Below, in pieces: positions 1 through 15,455 of a DNA stretch of 64,000 nucleotides; position 1 is the stretch's first letter; each line of letters begins with the position of its first letter. The stretch is taken from contig NZ_JAFJSY010000027.1 in the NCBI RefSeq assembly GCF_019857225.1, positions 1 through 64,000 on the forward strand, read 5' to 3'. The notes beneath the pieces are model-generated. The model was given only the letters and a program-made list of their open reading frames with translations, searched no databases and was not told where the DNA came from. The translations under genes were made by a program, and so were the position numbers. Source of the stretch: Streptomyces plumbidurans (GTDB lineage: Bacteria > Actinomycetota > Actinomycetes > Streptomycetales > Streptomycetaceae).

Positions 1-1
1 C

Positions 2-139
2 GCCTGGGAGGCGCGCGGCGGGCAGGCGCTCGGTGGCCTCGACCTGCTGGTGCACCAGGCCGTCTTTCAGTTCCGGCAGTTCACCGGCGATCCGCGCTCC
101 CCGCTGGCCGCGATGCGCGAGGCCGCGCAACAGCGCTGA
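2..139 (+). CDS. aroE: Shikimate dehydrogenase, C-terminal end only (cut by window edge)
   Basis: The first 45 residues in this frame end at a TGA and contain the typical last helix of AroE, a LDLLVHQAVFQFRQFTG stretch. In the family this segment follows the substrate-binding Gln and packs against the NADP domain. AroE reduces 3-dehydroshikimate to shikimate. The position just upstream of aroC-aroK-aroB fits a chorismate-pathway cluster. Only the tail is visible, so the assignment rests on this motif plus context. Confidence 0.75.
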   Translation, partial: AWEARGGQALGGLDLLVHQAVFQFRQFTGDPRSPLAAMREAAQQR

Positions 140-344
140 CCCGCCCGTCTCGCCTTGGCCTCTGTCAGGCTCCGCTCCCGCCCGTCAGCCCCGTGTCCGT
201 CTGCCGGACCGGGAGCAGAGGTGCCCCGCGGACGTGGGAGGATCGGAGGTGGCGGGCCGGGGCCGCGCACCTGGTCGCGCCGTCGCCGTGCGCGAGGACG
301 TGCGTACGCAGGCAGTACCAGGGCGCGAGCACTGAGGAGCACCG

Positions 345-3132
<2,788 letters not shown>

Positions 3133-3185
3133 GTACTCCGGAGCGTCATCCGTCCGATTTGCCTTGCGAGGCTGGGCACTTCGGG

Positions 3186-3223
3186 CCTTCCCCGGCCGTT
3201 CACCAAACGACGGCCGGGGAAGG
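3186..3223 (+). terminator. Hairpin terminator after aroB
   Basis: A perfect 14-bp stem (CCTTCCCCGGCCGT and its complement) closes a 10-base loop 54 bases after aroB. A second hairpin (GGGAGCGGG paired with CCCGCTCCC, 3236-3260) follows. No U-tract is present, which is usual for streptomycete terminators. Confidence 0.7.
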
Positions 3224-3317
3224 TACCGTTCGGTAGGGAGCGGGATCAGCCCCCGCTCCCGGCGTCGATTGCCTGCGGCGACACCGCGCCCACGAGAACG
3301 AGACGGAGTGGCACCGG

Positions 3318-4202
3318 ATGCAGCACGCAGTGGGTCCTCCGCTGCCGCCGCCCCATCAGCCGGGGCACGGACCGGCCGCCGGCTGGTCGCCGGCCGCACA
3401 TCACCCGGGTCCGCATCAGGCGGACCCGCAGCACGGCCCGGCCCCCGTTCCTCAGCCGCCCCCGCCGCCCTCGGCCCCCGGCCATCCCTCGGCACCGGGC
3501 CACCCCTCGGCGCCGGCCGGGCCCGCGGCTCAGCACGCCCCCGTTCCGCCGCCCCCGGAGACCACGGGCCATGTCCCGCTGCCGCCCGGCGGCCCGGTCG
3601 CCATGCCCAGCGCACCGCCCGCCACGGCGGTGCCGGACGCGACGGGCACGACCCTCGCGGTGCTGCTCATCGGCCCCGCGGGCGCCGGAAAGACGAGCGT
3701 CGCCAAGTACTGGGCGGACCACCGCCGGGTGCCCACCGCCCACATCAGCCTCGACGACGTACGGGAATGGGTCCGCTCGGGCTTCGCCGACCCCCAGTCG
3801 GGGTGGAACGACCACTCGGAGGCGCAGTACCGCCTCGCCCGCCGCACCTGCGGCTTCGCCGCCCGCAACTTCCTGGCCAACGGCATCTCCTGCATCCTGG
3901 ACGACGCCGTCTTCCCCGACCGCCCGGTCGTCGGCCTCGGCGGCTGGAAGCGCCATGTGGGCCCCGGCCTCCTGCCGGTCGTCCTGCTCCCCGGCCTGGA
4001 GATCGTCCTGGAGCGCAACGCGGAACGCTCCGGCAACCGCCGCCTCACCGACGAGGAGGTCGCCCGCATCCACGGCCGTATGGCGGGCTGGTACGGCTCG
4101 GGACTGCCGATCATCGACAACTCCCAGCTGGACGTGCCCTCGACGGCCCGTGTCCTGGACGACGTACTGGCGCGGTCGATCGCGAGCCCGCCCGCCTGGT
4201 AG
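3318..4202 (+). CDS. Proline-rich P-loop (AAA/zeta-toxin-like) ATP-binding protein
   Basis: 294 residues. Residues 1 to about 105 are a Pro/His/Gly-rich, probably disordered region. A P-loop kinase-like domain follows, with Walker A GPAGAGKTS at 119-127 and a later HISLDDVRE segment that could hold a Walker B-like or substrate-binding acidic pair. Two Cys residues lie in RRTCGFAARN and SCILDDAVF. The fold resembles small nucleotide or polynucleotide kinases, but no substrate is evident. It lies between aroB and the M24 gene on the same strand, with two hairpins separating it from aroB, so it probably has its own promoter. Confidence 0.8.
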   Translation: MQHAVGPPLPPPHQPGHGPAAGWSPAAHHPGPHQADPQHGPAPVPQPPPPPSAPGHPSAPGHPSAPAGPAAQHAPVPPPPETTGHVPLPPGGPVAMPSAPPATAVPDATGTTLAVLLIGPAGAGKTSVAKYWADHRRVPTAHISLDDVREWVRSGFADPQSGWNDHSEAQYRLARRTCGFAARNFLANGISCILDDAVFPDRPVVGLGGWKRHVGPGLLPVVLLPGLEIVLERNAERSGNRRLTDEEVARIHGRMAGWYGSGLPIIDNSQLDVPSTARVLDDVLARSIASPPAW

Positions 4203-4267
4203 CGCCCGTCCCCCGAACGGCACCCTCCCAACCGGCACAAAACGCCCACCGCTCCTACGCTCGTGTC

Positions 4268-5374
4268 ATGTCAGAGGTGTACGCCACCCGCCGCAGGCGG
4301 CTTCGGGAACAGTGCCAGGCGAGCGGCAGCGCAGCGGCGCTGATCTCCCGCCCCGCCAATGTCCGCTACCTCGCGGGCACGGCCCCGCGGGGCGCCGTCC
4401 TGCTCCTGGGCAAGGCCGACGACGTGCTGCTGTGCGCCGGTCCGCCGGACGACCGCCTCGCGGAGGGCAGGCCGGACGACCTGCTGCGGGTGCAGACGCT
4501 GCCCGGCACCGCGGGCGATCCCGCGGTCGCCGCGGCCGACCTCGCCGAGGCCGGGCGCGCCGACACCCTCGCCGTGGAGGAGCACCACCTCACCGTGGCC
4601 CGCCACCGCGCCATCCGCTCGGTCGTCCCGCGGCTGCGCCTGACCGACCTCGGGGGAGTGGTCGAGCAGCTGAGGGTGGTCAAGGACGAGGAGGAGATCT
4701 CCTGTCTGCGCATCGGCGCAGAGATCGCCGACCAGGCCCTGGGCGAACTCCTGGAGTCCATCCTGGTCGGCCGCACCGAGCGGCACCTCGCCCTCGAACT
4801 GGAGCGCCGCCTGGTCGACCACGGCGCCGACGGACCCGCCTTCCCGACCTCCGTCGCCACCGGCCCCAACGCGGGGCGCCGCGGCCACCGGCCCACCGAC
4901 CGCCGGGTCGAGGAGGGCGACTTCCTCTCCGTCTGCCTGGGCGCCGCCTACCGCGGCTACCGCTGCGAGATCGGCCGCACCTTCGTCATCGGCACCTCCC
5001 CCGCGGACTGGCAGATCGAGCTCTACGACCTCGTCTTCGCCGCCCAGCGCGCCGGACGGGAGAATCTGGTGCCCGGCGCGGCCTGCCGCGACGTCGACCG
5101 CGCCGCACGTCAGGTGCTGGACTCCGCGGGGCACGCGGAGGGACTGCCGCCCCTGACGGGGCACGGTGTGGGACTCGAAATCGACGAGGACCCGCTATTG
5201 GCCCCTGCGGCCATGGGTAAACTGGACGCTTGCGTGCCGGTCACCGTCGAACCGGGGGTCCACCTCCCGGGCCGGGGCGGCGTCCGGATCGATGACACGC
5301 TCGTCGTCCGCCCCGAGGCGGACGGCGGACCCGAGCTACTCACCATCACGACCAAGGAGCTGCTCGCGCTCTAG
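4268..5374 (+). CDS. M24 (aminopeptidase P / prolidase fold) protein with altered metal site
   Basis: 368 residues: a creatinase-like N-terminal domain (to about 130) and a pita-bread domain. In active prolidases five metal ligands are Asp, Asp, His, Glu, Glu. By alignment of the surrounding motifs the equivalents here are C223 (SVCLGAAY), E234 (CEIGRT), H299 (GHGVGLEI), E328 (VTVEPG) and D342 (GVRIDDT). Three of five differ, one of them from Asp to Cys. The protein may therefore be a low-activity peptidase or a non-catalytic member. The ATG at 4268 is chosen because the fold begins there. It sits directly upstream of efp, a position where Xaa-Pro peptidases are common. Confidence 0.88.
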   Translation: MSEVYATRRRRLREQCQASGSAAALISRPANVRYLAGTAPRGAVLLLGKADDVLLCAGPPDDRLAEGRPDDLLRVQTLPGTAGDPAVAAADLAEAGRADTLAVEEHHLTVARHRAIRSVVPRLRLTDLGGVVEQLRVVKDEEEISCLRIGAEIADQALGELLESILVGRTERHLALELERRLVDHGADGPAFPTSVATGPNAGRRGHRPTDRRVEEGDFLSVCLGAAYRGYRCEIGRTFVIGTSPADWQIELYDLVFAAQRAGRENLVPGAACRDVDRAARQVLDSAGHAEGLPPLTGHGVGLEIDEDPLLAPAAMGKLDACVPVTVEPGVHLPGRGGVRIDDTLVVRPEADGGPELLTITTKELLAL

Positions 5375-5432
5375 CTCTCGGCTATGCGCGTGCGCCGGGG
5401 TCGTCCACGTCAGTCCAGGAGATTCCGCAACC

Positions 5433-5999
5433 GTGGCTTCCACGAACGACCTCAAGAACGGCCTGGTGCTCAAGCTCGAAGGCGGCCAGCTCTGGTCCGT
5501 CGTCGAGTTCCAGCACGTCAAGCCCGGCAAGGGCCCTGCCTTCGTGCGCACCAAGCTCAAGAACGTGCTCTCCGGCAAGGTGGTCGACAAGACCTTCAAC
5601 GCCGGCGTCAAGGTCGAGACGGCCACTGTCGACAAGCGCGACATGCAGTTCTCGTACATGGACGGTGAGTACTTCGTCTTCATGGACATGGAGACCTACG
5701 ACCAGCTGATGGTGGACCGCAAGGCCGTCGGCGACGCCGCCAACTTCCTGATCGAGGGCTTCACGGCCACCGTCGCGCAGCACGAGGGCGAGGTGCTCTT
5801 CGTCGAGCTGCCGGCCGCCGTCGAGCTCGTCGTCCAGGAGACCGAGCCGGGCGTCCAGGGCGACCGCTCCACCGGCGGCACCAAGCCCGCCACCCTGGAG
5901 ACCGGTCACCAGATCCAGGTCCCGCTCTTCATCACCACCGGCGAGAAGATCAAGGTCGACACCCGTACCAGCGACTACCTCGGCCGGGTGAACAGCTAA
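5433..5999 (+). CDS. efp: Translation elongation factor P
   Basis: 188 residues, the full three-domain EF-P length. It binds between the P and E sites and rescues ribosomes stalled at polyproline. The modification loop region [12 protein letters not shown] carries the Lys at the tip. The GTG start at 5433 gives the standard [10 protein letters not shown] opening. nusB begins 2 bases after the stop, so the two are cotranscribed. Confidence 0.98.
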   Translation: MASTNDLKNGLVLKLEGGQLWSVVEFQHVKPGKGPAFVRTKLKNVLSGKVVDKTFNAGVKVETATVDKRDMQFSYMDGEYFVFMDMETYDQLMVDRKAVGDAANFLIEGFTATVAQHEGEVLFVELPAAVELVVQETEPGVQGDRSTGGTKPATLETGHQIQVPLFITTGEKIKVDTRTSDYLGRVNS

Positions 6000-6001
6000 C
6001 C

Positions 6002-6436
6002 GTGGCTGCCCGCAACACGGCCCGCAAGCGCGCCTTCCAGATCCTCTTCGAGGGCGACCAGCGCGACGCCGATGTCCAGACGGTCCTCGCGGACTGGATC
6101 CGGCTCTCCCGGGACGACACCCGCCAGCCGCCGGTGAGCGAGTACACCATGCAGCTGGTCGAGGGGTACGCCAAGCACGCCCGGCGCATCGACGACCTCA
6201 TCGCGCAGTACGCGGTCGGCTGGACGCTGGACCGGATGCCGGTGGTGGACCGCAACGTCCTGCGTCTCGGCGCCTACGAGCTGATCTGGGTCGACGAGAC
6301 CCCGGACGCCGTCGTGCTGGACGAGATGGTGCAGCTGGCGAAGGAGTTCTCCACGGACGAGTCGCCGGCGTTCGTCAACGGTCTGCTGGGCCGGTTCAAG
6401 GAGCTGAAGCCCTCGCTGCGCCGGGACGAGGCGTAG
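6002..6436 (+). CDS. nusB: Transcription antitermination factor NusB
   Basis: 144 residues, the standard all-helical NusB. It pairs with S10 (NusE) on boxA RNA for rRNA antitermination. The N-terminal ARNTARKRAFQILFEGDQR and the C-terminal FVNGLLGRFKEL are family hallmarks. The GTG start lies 2 bases after efp. The gene is followed by a 9-bp tandem repeat and a 17-bp hairpin. Confidence 0.97.
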   Translation: MAARNTARKRAFQILFEGDQRDADVQTVLADWIRLSRDDTRQPPVSEYTMQLVEGYAKHARRIDDLIAQYAVGWTLDRMPVVDRNVLRLGAYELIWVDETPDAVVLDEMVQLAKEFSTDESPAFVNGLLGRFKELKPSLRRDEA

Positions 6437-6450
6437 GAGACTGGTCTTTC

Positions 6451-6480
6451 TCGCAGGCCTCGCAGGCCTCGCAGGCCTCG
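6451..6480 (+). repeat. Three tandem copies of a 9-bp unit
   Basis: TCGCAGGCC is repeated three times exactly and continues with TCG, 14 bases after the nusB stop. It lies in untranslated sequence before the terminator hairpin. Copy number probably varies between strains. Confidence 0.85.
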
Positions 6481-6507
6481 TGGAAGCCACCTGCAGAGCC
6501 ACGTATC

Positions 6508-6547
6508 GCCAGGGGGCCCGCAGCGCGACTGCTGCGGGCCCCCTGGC
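6508..6547 (+). terminator. Terminator hairpin of the efp-nusB transcript
   Basis: A perfect 17-bp stem (GCCAGGGGGCCCGCAGC with its complement) and a 6-base loop lie 72 bases after nusB. Confidence 0.8.
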
Positions 6548-6606
6548 GTCCCCCGGCGTGTGCCGCCGTCTCCCGGTGCCCGCGAGGCCCCCGAAGCCCG
6601 CAGAAA

Positions 6607-6652
6607 GCCGCCGGGGTGGCCGGAACCATGAAGTTCCGGCCACCCCGGCGGC
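6607..6652 (-). terminator. Terminator hairpin downstream of bldD, bidirectional
   Basis: A perfect 20-bp stem with a 6-base loop ends 20 bases beyond the bldD stop codon. With the nusB hairpin it isolates two converging transcripts. Confidence 0.8.
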
Positions 6653-6672
6653 ACGTTTCTGCGCTGTGGGCG

Positions 6673-7173
6673 TCAGGCGTCCTCGTGGACGACCGCGCGG
6701 CGTGCGTCCGCGTCCAGCACACCCCAGCTGATCAGCTGCTCGGTCAGGACCGAGGGGGACTGGTCGTAGATGACGGCGAGTGTGCGCAGGTCGTCCTGGC
6801 GGATCGACAGCACCTTGCCGTTGTAGTCACCGCGCTGGGACTGGATCGTCGCCGCGTAGCGCTGGAGGGGGCCCGCCTTCTCGGCCGGCACCGTGGCCAG
6901 CCGCTCCAGGTCGAGGACCAGCTTCGGCGGCGGCTCGGCGGCACCGCCCGGGGTGGTGCCCGGGAGCAGCTCCTGGACCGGGACCCCATAGAAATCCGCC
7001 AGCTCGGCAAGGCGCTGCACGGTCACGGCTCGGTCGCCGCGCTCGTACGATCCGACCACGACCGCCTTCCAGCGTCCCTGGCTCTTCTCCTCGACACCGT
7101 GGAGGGAAAGGCCCTGCTGGGTGCGGATGGCCCGGAGCTTGGCCCCGAGCTGTTTGGCGTATTCGCTGGACAT
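6673..7173 (-). CDS. bldD: BldD, developmental master repressor
   Basis: 166 residues, the size known for BldD. BldD represses sporulation genes during vegetative growth when dimerised by tetrameric c-di-GMP. The N-terminal HTH occupies about residues 5-70. The c-di-GMP signature is complete: RGD at 114-116 and RQDD at 125-128 with the known spacing. The ATG at 7173 gives the standard MSSEYAKQLG opening. The gene stands alone on the minus strand between nusB and pyrR, with an upstream palindrome matching the BldD box, so autoregulation is likely. Confidence 0.98.
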   Translation of the reverse strand: MSSEYAKQLGAKLRAIRTQQGLSLHGVEEKSQGRWKAVVVGSYERGDRAVTVQRLAELADFYGVPVQELLPGTTPGGAAEPPPKLVLDLERLATVPAEKAGPLQRYAATIQSQRGDYNGKVLSIRQDDLRTLAVIYDQSPSVLTEQLISWGVLDADARRAVVHEDA

Positions 7174-7229
7174 ATAGCTCCCCGGACACTGTGTCGGCGC
7201 AGCTCGAGGGGTTCCGAGCCGCGCGTCTC

Positions 7230-7244
7230 GTAACTCACTGTGAG
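7230..7244. promoter_or_regulatory. BldD-box-like operator upstream of bldD
   Basis: The 15 bases from 7230 to 7244 fit the published BldD consensus nTnACnC(A/T)GnGTnAn at all fixed positions but one. They contain the perfect half-sites CTCAC and GTGAG around one central base. The site lies 57 bases upstream of the bldD start, where BldD autorepression would act. Match made by eye. Confidence 0.6.
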
Positions 7245-7381
7245 GTTACGCAGCGTGACTCTCGCGCGTCAAGCCGAATGGTCCACACCGACTCTTCCGT
7301 GACAGCGGTGGCCGGTTACGCCAGGGGGGTGATCCGGGGCGTCCGACGGGCCTGCTACCGTGGATGGCGCAAATCCGACGT

Positions 7382-7984
<603 letters not shown>

Positions 7985-8067
7985 CAGACCGAGGGGCGTG
8001 CCGTCCTTCGGCGTGCCCCGGTCTGCCCGGAATCTCCCCGACCGAACTGCCTTACGGAGCCTGACAG

Positions 8068-9048
8068 ATGCAGCGTCATCTCATCTCGGCCGCCGACCTC
8101 ACCCGCGACGACGCCGTCCTGATCCTCGACACCGCCGAGGAGATGGCCCGGGTCGCCGACCGGCCGATCAAGAAACTGCCGACCCTGCGCGGCCGTACCG
8201 TCGTCAACCTCTTCTTCGAGGACTCCACGCGCACGCGGATCTCCTTCGAGGCCGCCGAGAAGCGGCTGTCCGCGGACGTCATCAACTTCACCGCCAAGGG
8301 CTCCAGCGTCTCCAAGGGCGAGTCCCTGAAGGACACCGCGCAGACCCTGGAGGCCATGGGCGTCGATGCCGTGGTCATCCGGCACGGCGCCTCCGGAGCC
8401 CCGTACCGCCTGGCCAACTCCGGCTGGATCGACGCCGCCGTCATCAACGCCGGTGACGGCACGCACCAGCACCCCACGCAGGCCCTGCTCGACGCCTTCA
8501 CCATGCGCCGCCGCCTGGTCGGCCGGGACGCCGGTCTCGGCCAGGACCTGTCCGGCAAGCGCATCACGCTCGTCGGCGACGTCCTGCACAGCCGGGTCGC
8601 GCGCTCCAACGTCGATCTGCTGCACACCCTCGGCGCCGAGGTCACCCTCGTCGCGCCGCCCACCCTGGTGCCGGTCGGCGTCGAGACCTGGCCCTGCGAG
8701 GTGTCGTACGACCTCGACGCCGTACTGCCCAAGTCCGACGCCGTGATGATGCTGCGCGTGCAGCGCGAGCGGATGAACGCCGCGTTCTTCCCGACCGAGC
8801 GCGAGTACTCGCGGCGCTACGGCCTCGACGGCGACCGCATGGCGCGGATGCCCGAGCACGCCATCGTGATGCACCCCGGCCCGATGGTCCGCGGCATGGA
8901 GATCACCGCCGAGGTCGCCGACTCCGACCGCTGCACCGTCGTCGAGCAGGTCGCAAACGGAGTCTCCATCCGGATGGCCGTTCTGTACCTGCTGCTCGGT
9001 GGCAACGAGCCCGCCGTCACCCACGCCCGCACCACCGAGGAGAAGTAA
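8068..9048 (+). CDS. pyrB: Aspartate carbamoyltransferase catalytic subunit
   Basis: 326 residues. It condenses carbamoyl phosphate with aspartate, the first committed step of pyrimidine synthesis. The carbamoyl-phosphate motif STRT is at 53-56 within [13 protein letters not shown], and [12 protein letters not shown] and the HPGPM segment near the C-terminus complete the site. No pyrI regulatory subunit is nearby, as expected in actinobacteria. pyrC starts 5 bases after the stop. Confidence 0.98.
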   Translation: MQRHLISAADLTRDDAVLILDTAEEMARVADRPIKKLPTLRGRTVVNLFFEDSTRTRISFEAAEKRLSADVINFTAKGSSVSKGESLKDTAQTLEAMGVDAVVIRHGASGAPYRLANSGWIDAAVINAGDGTHQHPTQALLDAFTMRRRLVGRDAGLGQDLSGKRITLVGDVLHSRVARSNVDLLHTLGAEVTLVAPPTLVPVGVETWPCEVSYDLDAVLPKSDAVMMLRVQRERMNAAFFPTEREYSRRYGLDGDRMARMPEHAIVMHPGPMVRGMEITAEVADSDRCTVVEQVANGVSIRMAVLYLLLGGNEPAVTHARTTEEK

Positions 9049-9053
9049 GACAC

Positions 9054-10340
9054 ATGAGCAAGATCCTGATCCGTGGTGCGAAGGTGCTCGGCGGCGAGGT
9101 GCAGGACGTCCTGATCGACGGCGCGACGATCGCCGAGGTGGGCTCCGGACTGAGCGCCGACGGCGCCGAGGTCGTCGAGGCCGCCGGCAAGGTGCTGCTG
9201 CCGGGCCTGGTCGACCTGCACACGCATCTGCGCGAGCCGGGCCGCGAGGACTCCGAGACGGTGCTGACCGGCACCCGCGCGGCCGCCTCCGGCGGCTACA
9301 CGTCCGTCTTCGCCATGGCCAACACCTTCCCCGTGGCCGACACCGCCGGCGTGGTCGAGCAGGTCTACCGGCTCGGGCAGGAGCACGGCTACTGCGACGT
9401 GCAGCCCATCGGCGCCGTCACCGTCGGCCTGGAGGGCAGGAAGCTCGCCGAGCTCGGCGCCATGCACGAGTCCGCCGCCGGCGTCACCGTTTTCTCCGAC
9501 GACGGCAAGTGTGTCGACGACGCCGTGATCATGCGCCGGGCGCTGGAGTACGTGAAGGCCTTCGGCGGCGTCGTCGCCCAGCACGCCCAGGAGCCGCGGC
9601 TGACCGAGGGCGCCCAGATGAACGAGGGCGTCGTCTCCGCCGAGCTGGGGCTCGGCGGCTGGCCGTCGGTGGCCGAGGAATCGATCATCGCCCGGGACGT
9701 CCTGCTCGCCGAGCACGTCGGCTCCCGCGTGCACATCTGCCATCTGTCGACCGCCGGGTCCGTCGAGATCGTCCGCTGGGCCAAGTCCCGCGGCATCGAC
9801 GTCACCGCCGAGGTCACCCCGCACCACCTGCTGCTCACCGACGAGCTGGTGCGCACCTACAACCCGGTCTACAAGGTCAACCCGCCGCTGCGCACCGAAC
9901 GCGACGTGCTGGCTCTGCGCGAGGCGCTCGCCGACGGCACCATCGACATCGTCGCCACCGACCACGCCCCGCACCCGCACGAGGACAAGGACTGCGAGTG
10001 GGCCGCGGCCGCCATGGGGATGGTGGGCCTGGAGACCGCCCTGTCGGTGGTGCAGGAGACCATGGTGGACACCGGGCTCCTCACCTGGGCCGGGGTCGCC
10101 GAGCGGATGTCCGTCAAGCCCGCCGAGATCGGACAGGCGAAGGGGCACGGGCGTCCCGTCTCGGCCGGTGAGCCCGCCAACCTCACACTCGTCGACACGG
10201 CATACCGTGGGTCGGTGGACCCCGCGGGCTTCGCCTCGCGCAGCCGGAACACCCCGTACGAAGGGCGTGAGCTGCCCGGCCGAGTGACGCACACGTGGCT
10301 GCGGGGCAAGGCCACGCTCGTCGACGGGAAGCTCACGTGA
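9054..10340 (+). CDS. pyrC: Dihydroorotase
   Basis: 428 residues, class I dihydroorotase length. It closes carbamoyl-aspartate to dihydroorotate. The metal-binding [10 protein letters not shown] is at 54-63 and the catalytic-Asp motif TDHAPH at 302-307; both are intact, so it should be an active enzyme. The stop overlaps the GTG of the next gene. Confidence 0.98.
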   Translation: MSKILIRGAKVLGGEVQDVLIDGATIAEVGSGLSADGAEVVEAAGKVLLPGLVDLHTHLREPGREDSETVLTGTRAAASGGYTSVFAMANTFPVADTAGVVEQVYRLGQEHGYCDVQPIGAVTVGLEGRKLAELGAMHESAAGVTVFSDDGKCVDDAVIMRRALEYVKAFGGVVAQHAQEPRLTEGAQMNEGVVSAELGLGGWPSVAEESIIARDVLLAEHVGSRVHICHLSTAGSVEIVRWAKSRGIDVTAEVTPHHLLLTDELVRTYNPVYKVNPPLRTERDVLALREALADGTIDIVATDHAPHPHEDKDCEWAAAAMGMVGLETALSVVQETMVDTGLLTWAGVAERMSVKPAEIGQAKGHGRPVSAGEPANLTLVDTAYRGSVDPAGFASRSRNTPYEGRELPGRVTHTWLRGKATLVDGKLT

Positions 10341-10903
10341 CACCTCTGCATCTGACGTATCAGGCCGCCGCGAAGCAGTCGGCCGAGGTCACCGACTGGG
10401 CCGCCCGGGTCGGCTGGCTGGTCGGCCTCCTCCTGTTCGTCGCGCTCGTCTACTGGCTGATGCGCGAGGGCTGGAAGTGGCGCGGCACGCTCCAGGGAGA
10501 CGTGCCCGAACTGTTTACCTCGCCGGACGAGCCCGGCGAGGCGAAACTGACCATGAGCGGGCGTTACCACGGCTCCACCACGGCCGGTCAGTGGCTGGAC
10601 CGCATCGTGGCGCACGGCCTGGGCACCCGCAGCCGGGTCGAGCTCACGCTGACGGACACGGGACTGGACGTCGTACGCCCCGGCGCGAGCGACTTCTTCG
10701 TCCCCCTCGCGCAGCTGCGCGAGGCCCGGCTCGACAAGGGCATCGCCGGCAAGGTGCTGACGGAGGGCGGACTGCTCGTGGTGACCTGGCAGCACGGCGA
10801 GCGACTGATCGACTCGGGCTTCCGCTCCGACCACGCCGCCGAGCACACCGAGTGGGTCGAGACCCTGAACCACATGATCAACAAGACGGAAGGCGCACGA
10901 TGA
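10337..10903 (+). CDS. PH-like single-pass membrane protein of the pyr operon
   Basis: 188 residues from the GTG that overlaps the pyrC stop. One transmembrane helix (about residues 25-45, [18 protein letters not shown]) is followed by a roughly 140-residue cytosolic domain that looks like a bacterial PH fold. It overlaps carA by 4 bases (ATGA), so it is embedded in the operon. A membrane protein occupies the same place between pyrC and carA in mycobacteria (Rv1382 in M. tuberculosis), indicating long conservation. No enzymatic motif is visible and its function is unknown. Confidence 0.88.
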   Translation: MTPLHLTYQAAAKQSAEVTDWAARVGWLVGLLLFVALVYWLMREGWKWRGTLQGDVPELFTSPDEPGEAKLTMSGRYHGSTTAGQWLDRIVAHGLGTRSRVELTLTDTGLDVVRPGASDFFVPLAQLREARLDKGIAGKVLTEGGLLVVTWQHGERLIDSGFRSDHAAEHTEWVETLNHMINKTEGAR

Positions 10904-12058
10904 CAACCTCCACCAGGGGAACCGCCGCTCGCAGGCACGCGGCTCCCGCCGTACTCGTCCTGGAGGACGGCCGGATCTTCCGCGGCCGTGCCTACGGGGC
11001 CGTGGGGGTGACCTTCGGCGAGGCGGTCTTCTCGACCGGCATGACCGGCTACCAGGAGACCCTGACCGACCCGTCGTACCACCGCCAGGTCGTCGTGATG
11101 ACCTCCCCGCACGTCGGCAACACCGGCGTCAACGACGAGGACCCGGAGAGCAGGCGGATCTGGGTCGCCGGCTACGTCGTGCGCGACCCCGCGCGCGTGC
11201 CGTCCAACTGGCGCTCCCGGCGCTCGCTGGACGAGGAGCTGCGCGAGCAGGGCGTCGTCGGCATCTCGGGCATCGACACGCGCGCGCTGACGCGCCATCT
11301 GCGCGAGCGCGGCGCCATGCGCGTCGGCATCTTCTCCGGCAACGCGCTGCCCGACGAGGGCACCATGCTCGCCGAGGTCCGCCAGGCCCCCGAGATGAAG
11401 GGCGCCGACCTCGCCGCAGAGGTCGCCACCAAGGAGGCCTACGTCGTCCCGGCCATCGGCGAGAAGAAGTTCACCGTGGCCGCCGTCGACCTCGGCATCA
11501 AGGGCATGACCCCGCACCGTATGGCCGAGCGCGGCATCGAGGTGCACGTGCTCCCGGCCACCGCCACCGTCGAGGACGTCTACGCCGTCGGCCCCGACGG
11601 GGTCTTCTTCTCCAACGGACCCGGCGACCCGGCCACGGCCGACCACCCCGTCTCCGTGATGCGGGCGGTCCTGGAGCGCGGCACCCCGCTCTTCGGCATC
11701 TGCTTCGGCAACCAGATCCTCGGGCGGGCGCTCGGCTTCGGCACGTACAAGCTCAAGTACGGCCACCGCGGCATCAACCAGCCCGTGCAGGACCGCACGA
11801 CCGGCAAGGTCGAGGTCACCGCGCACAACCACGGCTTCGCCGTCGACGCCCCGCTCGACCGGGTCTCCGAGACGCCGTACGGCCGCGCGGAGGTCTCCCA
11901 CGTCTGCCTGAACGACAACGTGGTGGAGGGGCTGCAGCTCCTCGACCGCCCGGCCTTCAGCGTCCAGTACCACCCCGAAGCGGCAGCGGGCCCGCACGAC
12001 GCCGCCTACCTGTTCGACCGCTTCACGTCTTTGATGAGCACAGCTCTGGAGGGCCAGC

Positions 12059-12066
<8 letters not shown>
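10900..12066 (+). CDS. carA: Carbamoyl-phosphate synthase small (glutaminase) subunit
   Basis: 388 residues. It hydrolyses glutamine and channels ammonia to CarB. The class I amidotransferase triad is intact: nucleophile C268 in GICFGNQ, and H358 with E360 in YHPEA. The ATG at 10900 overlaps the preceding stop. The first 17 residues are basic and variable. It overlaps carB by 8 bases. Confidence 0.98.
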
Positions 12067-15367
<3,301 letters not shown>

Positions 15368-15375
15368 CAGCCGAC

Positions 15376-15445
15376 GAGGGGGACATCGGAAACGGTGTCC
15401 CCCTCTGTGTCCCCATACGGAAGGGGGCACAGAGGACACAGAGGA
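15376..15445 (+). promoter_or_regulatory. Leader with competing helices between carB and pyrD
   Basis: Helix 1 pairs GAGGGGGACA (15376-15385) with TGTCCCCCTC (15396-15405) and looks like a terminator. Its right arm overlaps a segment at 15402-15412 (CCTCTGTGTCC) that pairs perfectly over 11 bp with 15434-15444, covering the pyrD Shine-Dalgarno (AGAGG). The same segment can instead pair with 15424-15435 with one wobble. These pairings exclude one another. CACAGAGGA is tandemly duplicated (15428-15445). Confidence 0.55.
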
Positions 15446-15455
15446 CTCATCCGAG

